A DNA stretch of 64,000 bases, from assembly GCA_037178855.1 (NCBI GenBank), contig JASJZC010000005.1, positions 3,100,001 to 3,164,000 on the forward strand, in the 5' to 3' direction. Below the pieces are notes generated by a model. That model saw only the letters and a program-made list of their open reading frames with translations. It did no database searches and was not told the origin of the DNA. Both the position numbers and the translations under genes were made by a program. This DNA is from Oscheius sp. JU75 (taxonomy: Eukaryota; Nematoda; Chromadorea; Rhabditida; Rhabditidae). This document shows, in pieces, positions 13,347 through 22,883 of this stretch; position 1 is the stretch's first letter; each line of letters starts with the position of its first letter.

Positions 13347-13588
13347 ACTGTAAAAGCTCTAATATAAGCACCCTTACGTAAGATATACGCATTTACGTAT
13401 TCGCGTTTTTTGGGGTCAAGACGGCTTTTTCTGACCTTCTGATGTCCTGCACAGTTGTAGCCCGTGATTTGCTCTACAACTTTGCAGAGCACTGTAAAGT
13501 CAGAAAAGCCGTCTTGACCGCGAAAAACATGAATACGTAAATGCATATTTCTTACGTAAGGGAGTGCTTGTATTAGAACTTTTACGGT
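13347..13588. mobile_element. Near-palindromic 242-bp element, MITE-like
   Basis: The sequence folds on itself along its whole length around a centre at about 13467. The outer left arm reads CTGTAAAAGCTCTAATA and pairs with TATTAGAACTTTTACGG on the right. Inner blocks CTTACGTAAG, CATTTACGTATTC and GTCAAGACGGCTTTT recur as reverse complements on the other side, down to AGTTGTAG / CTACAACT next to the loop. Arms are about 120 bp with scattered mismatches, and there is no open reading frame. The structure is typical of a non-autonomous DNA transposon or foldback element. It lies 57 bp after the NCKAP1 stop, so it is probably transcribed within that 3' UTR. I could not identify a clear target-site duplication. 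Confidence 0.75.
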
Positions 13589-13776
13589 ATATGTTTGCAT
13601 TTCTTCTATGCCATCCCTTTACGGAAAACTAGTCTGTAGCTCAGCATTATTGCCAAATTGTACATGTTTCACTTAACCCCCTTTTCTCATTTAATAATCT
13701 CATTTTATAGATGAAGCTTTAGCATTTAACACGTATAATTCTAGACATCAAGGCACATCGTATTAGGAAGAAAAAA

Positions 13777-13834
13777 GATCACAATGTTTAGACGCCAGAA
13801 AGAACGGGAAAATCACAATGTTTAAACGCTAGAA
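13777..13834. repeat. Short direct repeat, two copies of 24 nt
   Basis: Copies at 13777-13800 and 13811-13834 share ATCACAATGTTT and end CGCCAGAA or CGCTAGAA, with three mismatches and a 34-nt period. The second copy overlaps the last codons and stop of the GPCR gene on the minus strand (stop TAA at 13822-13824). Confidence 0.6.
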
Positions 13835-15957
13835 CTGCTGGATCGGGAAGAGGCTTCTTCCTCCTTACACTCCCCGAATCCCTGATCTCGTCCAAATCGA
13901 GCCAGTTCTTGATAATTGCGTTGGTTGGCCGCCAGAGATGCTCGAGCCATAATTAAGGTTCCAATGCCCGTGGTTTTCACCTAAACGAGTTGACTGGATA
14001 CTGTCAAAAAAGCGGAAAGGCGGTGAGGTGGGTAAGTGGTCTACCGAACTCACGAGGAAGTTGGAATGACGATAAACGGCGACTGAGAGGGCAGATGACA
14101 GATAGGAATAGAGCATTCAAAAAAGACAAACCTCGAGATACGTGTGACCGGAAGACGAGCGAAGAGGACACAGTTTCAAGTCGTCATCAATCGGATCGTA
14201 TAGCTTTCTTTTCGCTCGAACACTGCTTGGAAGAAAGGGGAAGACATTCGAGAGATGGGATCTGATGCTCCTTTTCACCTGTAGGTTGGTTTTCTCTTCC
14301 AAATCAGTCAGAAAACTACCTCTCTTCGGATCTGTTTGTCATTAATGCAATAGATAGGAAGACGAAGAGCACATGCCAGAATCGGAAGGAACGAAGAAAT
14401 ATCGCTGACGACGGCGTAAAAACCTTAAATAGTATGCCGTAAATACCAACAAAAACACTGAACCCTCGTTCGCCTGAAGAGAACCAATGTCAATTGTCTC
14501 CCAGAATGCAATGACCACATCGACCACATTCGATACCAAATAACAGGTGACCACCTGAATAAAGGGGTATGTTTTTGTGCATAACTATATTACCAGAACG
14601 AGCATTCTGGTGACTGCTCGGAGACGGGACCGAAGACGAGTTGTACCACCTCTGAACAAGGTCGTGTCCGTCACTCAATCATTCATACCTGTTACCAACA
14701 GTCACAGACAGGACAAGAGCCTTCACAGTTTGGTCCCTGTCTGTCTTTCGGACGTTCCGGACGATCATAATGTTCGAATAGGCCAAGACAACAAAGGGAA
14801 AAAAGACTGTGATGATCTTTCGGAGCCAGAACTTCCAAATGGCGTCCATCATGGGCGAGGGGAAGAGTCGTACCGCGACTAGACCCATACTGCTGAATCC
14901 ACTACATTCCTCGTATCGAATGACCTATATGTTTCCAATTACATTGACTATTTCCTAAAAAAAGATACCGCGACTTCGAAGAAGACAGTTCCTTTGAGAA
15001 TGAGACTGGCCAAGAAGCAGAAGACAATGACGAGTTTTCGTTGAGCTGCCAGTCGACGGAACATATGTATCGCTCTGCAAATCTATCTTTTCCTCCCGCA
15101 TCTCGGGTGCAAGCCAATTTTCGTCTAAAGTGTTCCGTGTACTCGTTCATCCCAGGAATAGGTCGCGATTCGTCTTCAAATGAGGCTATTTTCACCCGTT
15201 TTCAGTCTTCTCATCTCCTCGTAGTAAACTAACCGATTGTCGCCTGTCTGCAGAAATCGTTCAATGGTGACTGCCATCAGAAGGAAAGAGGCCCAAGAGA
15301 GCGTTACATGGGATACAGTAAAGGCCACTCTCAGACAGTGATGCCATGCGTAGAAGAGAGTCAACGAATGGAAGTAGTCCGTGTAGACCTGTACTTGGAT
15401 TGTTTCAGTTTGATTGATCAAAAGACCTGAGTGCACATGATGAAGATGTAGGAGAGACTGATAAACGTATCACAGCCGGCCATCCATTGGAGATAAGTCA
15501 GATTCCGTTTTCGAAGGGTGGTCGAGGTTCCAAAGACGTAGAAAAGAAGACTGTTATGGATGATACTGACTAGGGCGGTTAGAAGACCAAGAACTCCCAC
15601 AAAGGCCATCTTCCATTCCTGCAAAAGAGAGAAGACGTGATTAATCCAATTATCAGATTCCAGGCTCAATTTATAGCCCGTGCTCTCTCGTGTTCAGATC
15701 TAGAGAGAGGGGAATATATGCCTATTAGGATTTCACGAGAGAATCACAACAGACGGCCGGCAAAACGAGTAAACACTCAGATCTTTGGCGTATTTGTTTC
15801 GACCTCTAAGATGAAGTCTTTATCCCGTTTCCGGAAAACAACACTTTTCCCTCGAGCTGAATCTTTGGCGCTGATCGTCGAAGGAAATTCGTTTACTCAC
15901 CAGAAAGACCTGCGGCTGGTACTCGCACGGATCGTAGTCGACTGTCGTCGCATTCAT
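13822..15957 (-). CDS. Rhodopsin-class GPCR, peptide-receptor-like
   Basis: This is a seven-pass receptor. The short N-terminus MNATTVDYDPCEYQPQVFL has an N-glycosylation site. TM1-TM2 follow from FVGVLGLLTALVSIIHNSLL to YLQWMAGCDTFISLSYIFI. TM3 ends MAVTIERFLQT, so ERF replaces DRY. TM4 is near RKLVIVFCFLASL. TM5 is FWLRKIITVFFPFVVLAYSN. TM6 is LVVTCYLVSNVVDVVIAFWE. TM7 is DISSFLPILACALRLPIYCI, with RLPIY where NPxxY is usual. A basic cytoplasmic tail ends in a Ser run. The CYLVSN...FWE and LRLPIY signatures resemble FMRFamide/myosuppressin-type receptors of invertebrates; the ligand is inference. The start lies 10 nt after a CACTTTCAG acceptor, and the first intron is about 285 nt. Exon borders in the TM4-TM5 region are less certain. 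Confidence 0.85.
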
Positions 15958-16992
15958 CGCGCATCCACTGAAAGTGAGGAACTGTGGGGATAGGGCGGAG
16001 TAGAGGCTCAAAGAGATAATTATAGAGAAGGACCCGGAACGCAGGCAGCTGGACAAAACGTTCGGGAAGGCACTTATATTTAGGAGTGGGGGTGTGACTC
16101 CTTTTCGGAATTTCAAATGCCACATGATGGCAGGTAATCCGGGCACATGTCATCCACTATAGTGGGGGTGCTACATAGATAAAGTTTGAGGCCGAGGATG
16201 GAGCATGATGACTGTTTTCAGCGTGTGACAGAACGTGTGGGGGCATTCGAATGAAAAACCGTCGTTGTTGGTAATCTGCTTCAACGACTCTGAATATGTG
16301 ACCGGAGATCTGTATTGAGAAAGAGATAAACTGAAAAGTGAGTATTCAGAGCTGTGGTCGAGTTCATAAAATGAAAACATTTGGAGCGAACAGGTGGAAC
16401 GACCGACAGCGTGGGCAGTGGTTTCTTAGAAGGGGGGAGCAGTAGCATCTTTTTGCTCTCCCTCTCTCCGGAGGAAATTTGATGCGTTTTCGTGTGGAAC
16501 AGACATCAGAATTGCAGAGGACAAGTCATCGAGCCAAATTTCCTAAGTAAGTTGGGCGATAAATCAAAAAAGACTTGCGCAGACCATTTGGTGAAAGGGG
16601 AGAGGGAGTTATGATAATGACCTCCATAATGATGGGGGCAGCTTCATTGCCTCTCTAGACGGATCTCGAAATGCGCACGCGTTCTCCAGATCACTTTTCA
16701 TAACCAGAACAAAAACAGCCGAAAGCGGAGAGCGGCTTAATTAAGGCTCTCCAAGACGACAAAGTGTTATGATTTTGGGAGATTTGTGTTCTGGCTGACA
16801 GGTGGGAGGAGGCGTGTTCACAGAAATGACAGAGCGAGAGGAAGACGTCAGAAGACAAGTCAACCATTAACAGCTATGAGAATAGAGAAGAGAGACGATT
16901 GTTTACTCGCTCTCCTGCTCTTTTTTCGGGTAATTTAATAGCTGAGAAGAAGAAGCAAGACGTGAGAATGCAAAACAGCTGAAACCCTATTC
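15958..16992. other. Intergenic region upstream of the GPCR
   Basis: This is about 1 kb with no convincing coding sequence. It contains purine-rich stretches (GAGAGAGGAAG, GAGAAGAGAG) and an AT-rich TTAATTAAGG. It may hold the GPCR promoter. Confidence 0.4.
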
Positions 16993-17467
16993 TTATGAGG
17001 AGATCGTGACTGCCAGATGTCTCTCTCGATGAGGAAACGCGGAACAGACGGCCATTTTCTTTGTCTCCGTTACTCCAGAATACGAGAGAGACTGGTCGGT
17101 GCTCTCTAACGACTGTGAGAACTCATCACTTATGCTTGAGAGTTTGCTCTTTAGCAGGTCTGTTGGAGGTCTGAATATAGGGGAGAAAAGAAGAAGAGCT
17201 ACTGGAACACCTGCAACAAGACGAAGCATCTCGCTGCAATTAGTCGGCGAATCTTTACACAAATTTATTCTGGGCGGGTTGCGATTAATGAGGAAGTGAG
17301 ATGGGTAACACATAGTAAAGGCTATGTGGGAACAGAGGATTCTGTTTGCAAAGGCCTGGATAGAAGAGAGCAGAGAATTCCAGGAACCCGGACTGCCACA
17401 GCGGAATAACGAGATTCGCTGTCCTTTGGAAGACGAATAAGAAGAACAGAACGGCCACTTTAGTCAT
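16993..17467 (-). CDS. Possible small secreted protein or peptide precursor
   Basis: An ATG at 17467 begins a hydrophobic leader (MTKVAVLFFLFVFQ). A later stretch reads NLCKDSPTNCSEMLRLVA. It can be joined in phase, across a GT-AG intron of about 50 nt, to DLLKSKLSSISDEFSQSLES, and it ends HLAVTISS before a stop at 16993. The layout would suit a small secreted peptide precursor. However, the junction between the leader and the Cys-containing part is not resolved, there is no acceptor before the ATG as other genes here have, and I recognise no homologue. Treat it as a candidate only. Confidence 0.25.
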
Positions 17468-17894
17468 TACAGTAATCTCTAGTCGTAATAGACAGGAAAT
17501 ACTTTAGCCGTACACCCAATACGATTGGAAAAAGAGAACCTTTAATCGGATGATGTCCAGCAGTCAATCTCGTTAGCAGACAACAGGGGTCCAAGTCATC
17601 AGGGGATTGAGAGAGTTCCTTGTGGAAGGAGTAGGTGGAAAATTTCCGGACAATTAGGAACAGAGACTGGATGAGTAAAAGAAAGGATTTAGTGACAAAT
17701 TGTCTAATTACGAGCGCTATCGTGGTGGGCTCACTTCCTGATTGAAAGCGTAAGCCGACCATTCCAGTGGAATTAATGTAAGGGCTGGGAGCAGCCTTTG
17801 GTAGTGTTCCCTTGGGAGAAGATCCTTTCTTGTAATGACCTGAACTTTTCTTAATTTATCGAAGCTATTTGAAAAGAAGTCAATACTCCAATAC
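17468..17894. other. Non-coding stretch
   Basis: I see no supported gene here. A hydrophobic open frame on the minus strand (17460-17762) has no splice support or recognisable similarity and is probably chance. Confidence 0.35.
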
Positions 17895-18382
17895 ATGATG
17901 TGGATACTCGTCGCAGCTTTTCTGGCCTCCTCCTGTGTCTTTTCCTCTCCCATTTACTCAAATTCCAGTAGTCCAATGTTCGAAAAAAAAGAAAGTGCCT
18001 CGAAGAAAACGAGTTCGCGGATGATCCAGCCAAGTCAGTCCATCCACCCTTGTTCCCCAATCAGTTTTGCAAAGACGAAGACTCCTCCAGAGGCCGTGAC
18101 ATCACCGGAACAAGTGCTAGTTGTTCAACCGGCTCAGTAGTCGAAGAAGGACAGTGTAGATAAGACGCAAAAGAGTGCGAGAAAGGAACCCACTAAAGAG
18201 ACAACCCTACAGCCCACTCAAAAACCGACGGTCAGTCTGAAAAAAGCCGCTCCGACGGACAAAAAAATGACGAAAGATTCCTCTTCCGATGATACTCTCA
18301 AATCGACCAGGTATGCTTCTTCTTTGATCACAGAGAATGAGCAAGTTTCAGAGATGTCGTCAAGAGGGAAGGAGCCATCTAG
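17895..18382 (+). CDS. Putative secreted Lys/Ser/Thr/Pro-rich protein
   Basis: The N-terminus MMWILVAAFLASSCVFSSP is a good signal peptide. The rest is low-complexity and rich in K, S, T and P (KKTSSRMIQPSQS, KTKTPPEAVTSPEQ, KEPTKETTLQPTQKPT, KKAAPTDKKMTKDSSSDD). It ends DVVKREGAI after an intron from about 18312 (GTATGC...TTTCAG). A TAG interrupts the frame at 18138-18140. It is removed if GTGCTAG...CAGTAG (18114-18140, 27 nt) is a mini-intron. Otherwise the protein ends there after 81 residues, or the locus is decaying. I do not recognise a family. No acceptor precedes the ATG. Confidence 0.4.
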
Positions 18383-18740
18383 AAGAAATTAGGACGAAAG
18401 AAGACTTTAACATGCAAACAGAATGAAGATAACATGTTCGTTGACCACTTTCCTGTGCGGGGGAATTCACAAAATGCTATACATTTTGGATCCACTTTTT
18501 CAGTTTCTACGCAGTAGACGGTGGGGATAGAAATAGAGGAGTTCAAGGAACTGCAGAGAGGTCTCCAGAGAGCAGAGATAAGTAATTGGAAAGGATTTGC
18601 AGAAGTGTAAGGAAAGAGTAAAGGAGGACAGCCGCGACTTTTATTGCTTGTAGAGGAGAGTGTCTACGAATGAACGCGGACAAAGGGGTGGTCTTCGAGC
18701 TGGCGGTGACGCCAAGAAAACATCCAGAAATAGAGGGAAA
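18383..18740. other. Intergenic, no feature seen
   Basis: This 358-bp stretch lies between the stop of the putative secreted gene (+) and the stop of the glycosyltransferase (-). It presumably consists of two 3' UTRs. I see nothing else in it. Confidence 0.4.
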
Positions 18741-20027
18741 CTAAAAGATTTGGAGGTAGAGCGAAGCCAGACCGCCGTAGATGGACGAAAAGTGACCGAA
18801 GATGGGCATTTGATTCATCAGTTCTCCAATCTTCAACACGATAGCTTCTCGTTCCTTGGACTGTGAGATGACTCTTGGGACTCGGGACTCTCGGACACTC
18901 GCTATCGCCGTGTTCACTTGACTGATGTTGCACTGGAGCTGCTCGTCCAAAAACCAGAAGCCGTACTTGGCCAGAACTGTCTCCTGAAAGCTCTCTTCCT
19001 ACGGCTTTAACGAACATATATACCTTGTTGCCGCCAGTCTCTCCATCCATCTGGATCGCAATTGGAGGATTTTTCTGACTGCCGTAAATCCATTCCCAGC
19101 CAGAGGTTACACTAACAAGGAGATAGTAAGTTCATTCTATACTCACTAACCTGTGAGGAAGGTAGTTGCAATCATAGTCGCCTCGAAGACAGAACATTTT
19201 GACCAGGTCAGGATCTGTGATGTATATCCATTTCTGCCAGTCGAGCCATCTAGGACCAGATCTATTTCAATTTTTTGTTTACCTGGCTACAAGATCTTTG
19301 GACTCTTTGCCTACAGGAACGTAGAAATTGGCTCCATTCATTATTCTCTTTCTCGATTCAGCTGTTCCCTAAACTCATTCGAATTGACTTTTACAAGTAC
19401 GAAATTACCTCATGACCCTGTTGATCGAGCAGAATATCTCCTGCCTCCTTTGTATTTGCGAAATCCATCAAAGAATCAGTCCAGAGAGTGTCTGCCTGCA
19501 GCATCCAAAACGGTTTGTCGAATGCTTGAAGGGCCGTGATGAGATTCGTTCTCATGAGGAAGAAGCTCATATAGGTCGAATCATAAGGACGGAAGGACTT
19601 CTGTTGTTTCTTGCTTCATAGCAAAAAAAGAGTAGCAAACCTGGATACTCGGGGCAGTCCACATGACCACCGTGGCTTCTGGATATCGACTGAGAAGACC
19701 TTCTCGAGCACTTTCGTCCAAGACAAAGAACAAAATTCGCCTGTGAACAGACATTTCTCTCGTGTTACAGAGCCAATTCAACGTCATTTTCAGGGCATAC
19801 TGATTGAGAAGAATGACTCCATAGCCTGAAGGCAGTTTGGTGACAGCCTCTGCCAGAGGCTTGTGCTTGTACAAATCAAGAGCTCGAAAATCCTTCTCAT
19901 TTCTGGCCATAGCAGCCAGATTCTTCGAGTTGTTGATGACATTAGAGAAGAGAAGAAAGACAATGGGCAATAGGAGGAGATTGACAGTGATGAAGGCTGT
20001 GGGAACCCATCGCCGGAGGAAGGACAT
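18741..20027 (-). CDS. Type II membrane nucleotide-diphospho-sugar transferase-like protein
   Basis: The start MSFLRRW is followed by a membrane anchor (VPTAFITVNLLLLPIVFLLF), giving Golgi type II topology. The lumenal part reads GYGVILLNQYALKMTLNWLC, RRILFFVLDESAREGL, MRTNLITALQAFDKPFWMLQ, ADTLWTDSLMDF, GDILLDQQG, NGANFYVP and GDYDCNYLP. This order (NxxAxxxTLNWLC, then an acidic centre before LW, then G.DI..D) is that of the PF03407 nucleotide-diphospho-sugar transferase fold. The usual DxD before VW is reduced to ADTLW. Substrate is unknown. An in-frame ATG at 20075 could add 16 residues. A TATAAAAC box at 20101-20108 suggests its own promoter, although the neighbouring gene's stop is only 113 bp upstream. 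Confidence 0.75.
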
Positions 20028-20100
20028 ATGTGTGGCTTGAGATGACACGCAAGATACGCGTGGAAAATAGGGCATGAGTCCTTCGATTACCAAAATAGTA

Positions 20101-20108
20101 GTTTTATA
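20101..20108 (-). promoter_or_regulatory. Candidate TATA box for the glycosyltransferase gene
   Basis: TATAAAAC on the minus strand lies 73 nt upstream of the preferred ATG and about 26-30 nt upstream of the alternative ATG at 20075. Initiation at the usual distance would therefore favour the ATG at 20027. No other evidence supports it. Confidence 0.4.
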
Positions 20109-20140
20109 CACGTATAATACAAAATGAGGAAGTGGACTCG

Positions 20141-21030
20141 TCAGTACAGGGAGGAAAGGTCTTCAACATAATCATAGCGCTTCATCAAGGAAACCGTTGA
20201 GCCACTATCCGTATCGGAATGAGTCATGGAGGGACTGCTGGGATGGGACGACTGATGAGGGAGATTTTCTGCTTCTTCGCCCTCGTTTGATTCCATTTGA
20301 ACACCACTTATAATGCAAGTCAGCCGGGCCAGATAGTCCTAAACTCGACAGTAGAATCTTACGGATGTATTCACACCTGCTTTTTGGCGTTTTCTTGTTC
20401 AATTTGTTGTGTTATACGATCCATGGCGGACAGATGTTCGTTGATCTTTCTGTTGGCAGCTACCAGTCCTTTCACTGCAGATTCTGCCGCCTTCCACTGT
20501 TCTTGACATTTGTGCCAGGTCGATTCGGTGATACTCGTCTCTTTCAGCATTGCGATTGCCTAAATTTTTTTTGAACATGTTCAAGATCGAGGAATGCCAC
20601 TAACATCTTGTATTGTATCCCGCTCCTTTGAACTGCTTGCTCCGTGTTTGATGATCTTCAAAAGCTCATCTCCTCTTTGAAAGGCAAAACTTCGAAATTT
20701 GACGGGAAGATAAAGTGTGGTTAAATGGAAGCGATGTTCCGATTCGATGGCACAATGTGCACATATGAGAAGTTTTTCGGCCTAAATTATTTTAGTTGGA
20801 AGACTGAAAAGATACTAACTTTTGGAATGTCATAAAGTACGAGCCCAGTAGATAAGCTTTTGCCGATTTCTGGAGAGCAACAGATTATACAGATCCTCGC
20901 CTGATTCAGATGATTTTTGAGATGGCAGTGTGAGCAGAACCACTAAAAAAGATGTTGTTAGAACATGCCTGGAGAGACATACTTCTACGTCGTCAAAGGG
21001 CTGCAGTACAGCGTTTGGAGTCGGGGTCAT
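20141..21030 (-). CDS. RanBP2-type zinc-finger, coiled-coil protein of unknown function
   Basis: Starting at the first ATG after a CTTTCAG acceptor gives MTPTPNAVLQPFDDVE. After a 40-nt intron it continues in phase with WFCSHCHLKNHLNQARICII and CC. That matches the RanBP2-type zinc-finger pattern W-x-C-x2-C-x3-N-x6-C-x2-C exactly, and a further CAHC pair follows. The middle (YLPVKFRSFAFQRGDELL) leads into a likely coiled coil (ERDTIQDAIAMLKETSITES, then AMDRITQQIEQENAKKQ). The C-terminus is Ser-rich (HQSSHPSSPSMTHSDTDSGS) and ends YDYVEDLSSLY. RanBP2-type fingers bind ubiquitin, Ran or RNA depending on the protein; which applies here is not visible. I do not recognise an orthologue. Confidence 0.65.
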
Positions 21031-21449
21031 TTGCTGCGAGGTTAGACCTGAAAGGTCTATCAATTCGGAAATCGATTTTATGCTGAAGAAAAGCCGAAAA
21101 AGGGTGGATTGCTGAACTGTAGACGTTGAGCGAACCTGAATATTTTCAAGCCGTCTGTCTTCAACATTTTTCGTTTTTCCCGCATTTTTCAGCTTTTATA
21201 AAGTTCAAAACAAAACGAAATCCAGTCTCCACGGCCAGTTCCCTATGGTTTCCTTCTGTTCACCACACAGGCGCTTGCCAGTTTGCTCACTGTTTCATCG
21301 CATGTTTGTAACAGCCAAAATAGGTTCTTTTTCTTGAAGCAAACGGTCGTTTTTCCTTCAGAACCTTTGTCCCGAATGCAAATACATTTGTTTCTTATTC
21401 TACTTTTGTATTTACCCCTTCCTTAGCCAGTTATCCAAGCCAGCGCTGT
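21031..21449. promoter_or_regulatory. Divergent upstream region of the RanBP2-finger gene and SDE2
   Basis: This 419-bp spacer between two divergent starts presumably contains both promoters. Acceptor-like sequences sit near each end (CTTTCAG about 17 nt before the minus-strand ATG, CCTTCCTTAG about 23 nt before the SDE2 ATG). I see no RNA gene. Confidence 0.4.
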
Positions 21450-22769
21450 ATGCAATGCCGGCGCGGTGTTTACGCTGTCAGATCTCCCGCAAGGTAACAT
21501 TCTATTCGAAGAACTTTTTGAAATCCTTTCGTAAACTTTTTTCATTCTTCATGTCTTTTCAGCAGGCTTTTTCAGACCAGGATGAACGATTTTCTCGGCA
21601 GGCCCCGTCTTTACACGTCTGATGTTGATGCTGTCACATGGGCGAGGAGTCTCGAATCAAAAGAGTACTACTTCACTGTTGGTGGAAGGATTATTCAGGA
21701 TCTTCCAACATTTTTGGACGAAAATGCTCAAATCCCAATAACCTTCGACGTTCATCGTCGTTTGTTGGGAGGAAAAGGAGGTCAGTTTTTCAAGATTCTG
21801 AGTTATTTGTACTTTTAGGGTTCGGCTCCATGTTGCGCTCGTTTCGTGTGAACAGAAGTACAAATCAACTGATGTGTCGCGATCTGAATGGACGAAGAGT
21901 AGCGACAGTGGAAGAAGAGAAAAAACTTCGACAGTGGCTTCAGAAGACGTCCGAAAGAGAAAAGAAAAAGTTCGACAAAAAGTTGGTGTTCCTTTTCGTT
22001 GCTTGTTCAATGCTTATTTCCAGAAAGGCGAAGATTGAAAAGTTGAAGGGAGCTGGAACAGCTAAACATCAGTTCAATGACCCCGACTATATTCGTCAAA
22101 AAGAAGACATCCTGGAAAAGACGGAGGATGCTTTTGAACACGGTCCGTTGGAGTTTATGCAGTGGAACATGTATTAATTCAGGCTTTGAGCATTTCAAAA
22201 AAAGACGGTTGGAGGAGGCCCATAATGAGAACTCGTCAGACTCGGACTTAGATCTCGACGAGTATGGTCAGCCATTACAGAAGAGAACAAAGACAAATAT
22301 GGAACGGGAAGATAAACCAGAGGAAGTCGACTCAGATGATTCCGAAAATGAGTGCGATCCTGAACTGTTGAAGGAGATTCAAGACTACTTCGAGCATAAA
22401 CCTGCCGTACAAGAGCCAACTGGTTCCAAGGTACCTTTTTGTTACCATCTGTTCGCATTTCTTGTTGCAGAATGAGACCAAAATCGAGAAGGTCGAAGCA
22501 AAATCCGAAAAAGTGGAAGATGTTCTCAGTGTTTACGAAGATATCGATCTGGACAAGTACGAAGCGGTCGAAGAGCTTGAAAAACTCGGACTTGAGCACC
22601 TCAAACACTGTTTAAAAGGTACCTTTGTCTTTTCATTTCTAACTTTTTTACGCTGTCAGAACGTGGTCTCAAATGCGGTGGATCTGTACAGGAGAGAGCG
22701 GTTCGTCTCTTCTCCGTCCGAAATCTGAAGCCCGTCGACTATCCCAAGAATCTTCTAGCTAAGAGATGA
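21450..22769 (+). CDS. SDE2: SDE2 (ubiquitin-fold splicing and genome-stability factor)
   Basis: SDE2 is made with an N-terminal ubiquitin-like fold that is cleaved after a Gly-Gly; the Lys-led C-terminal part joins the spliceosome and, in vertebrates, acts at replication forks. Here the ubiquitin-like part includes MNDFLGRPRLYTSDVDAV and VGGRIIQDLPTFLDE. The cleavage signature is LLGGKGGFGSMLRS, then CRDLNGRRVATVEEEKKLRQ, the family core. A charged middle follows. The end EKLGLEHLKHCLK, ERGLKCGGSVQERAVRLFSV is the conserved C-terminal SAP-like segment. Starting at 21450 (MQCRRGVYAVRSPAR, spliced to LFQTRMNDF) supplies the first beta strands; the ATG at 21581 would lack them. RSL1D1 follows 114 bp downstream on the same strand. 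Confidence 0.92.
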
Positions 22770-22883
22770 GCGTGTAATTATAAAGGATACATTTATACTG
22801 TTTTGTGTATGCTTGGTAGATTCCAACACTTACTTATCCAAATATTATGTCTTCTTTTTTTAGCTTGCGTGTTTGTTTAGGAA

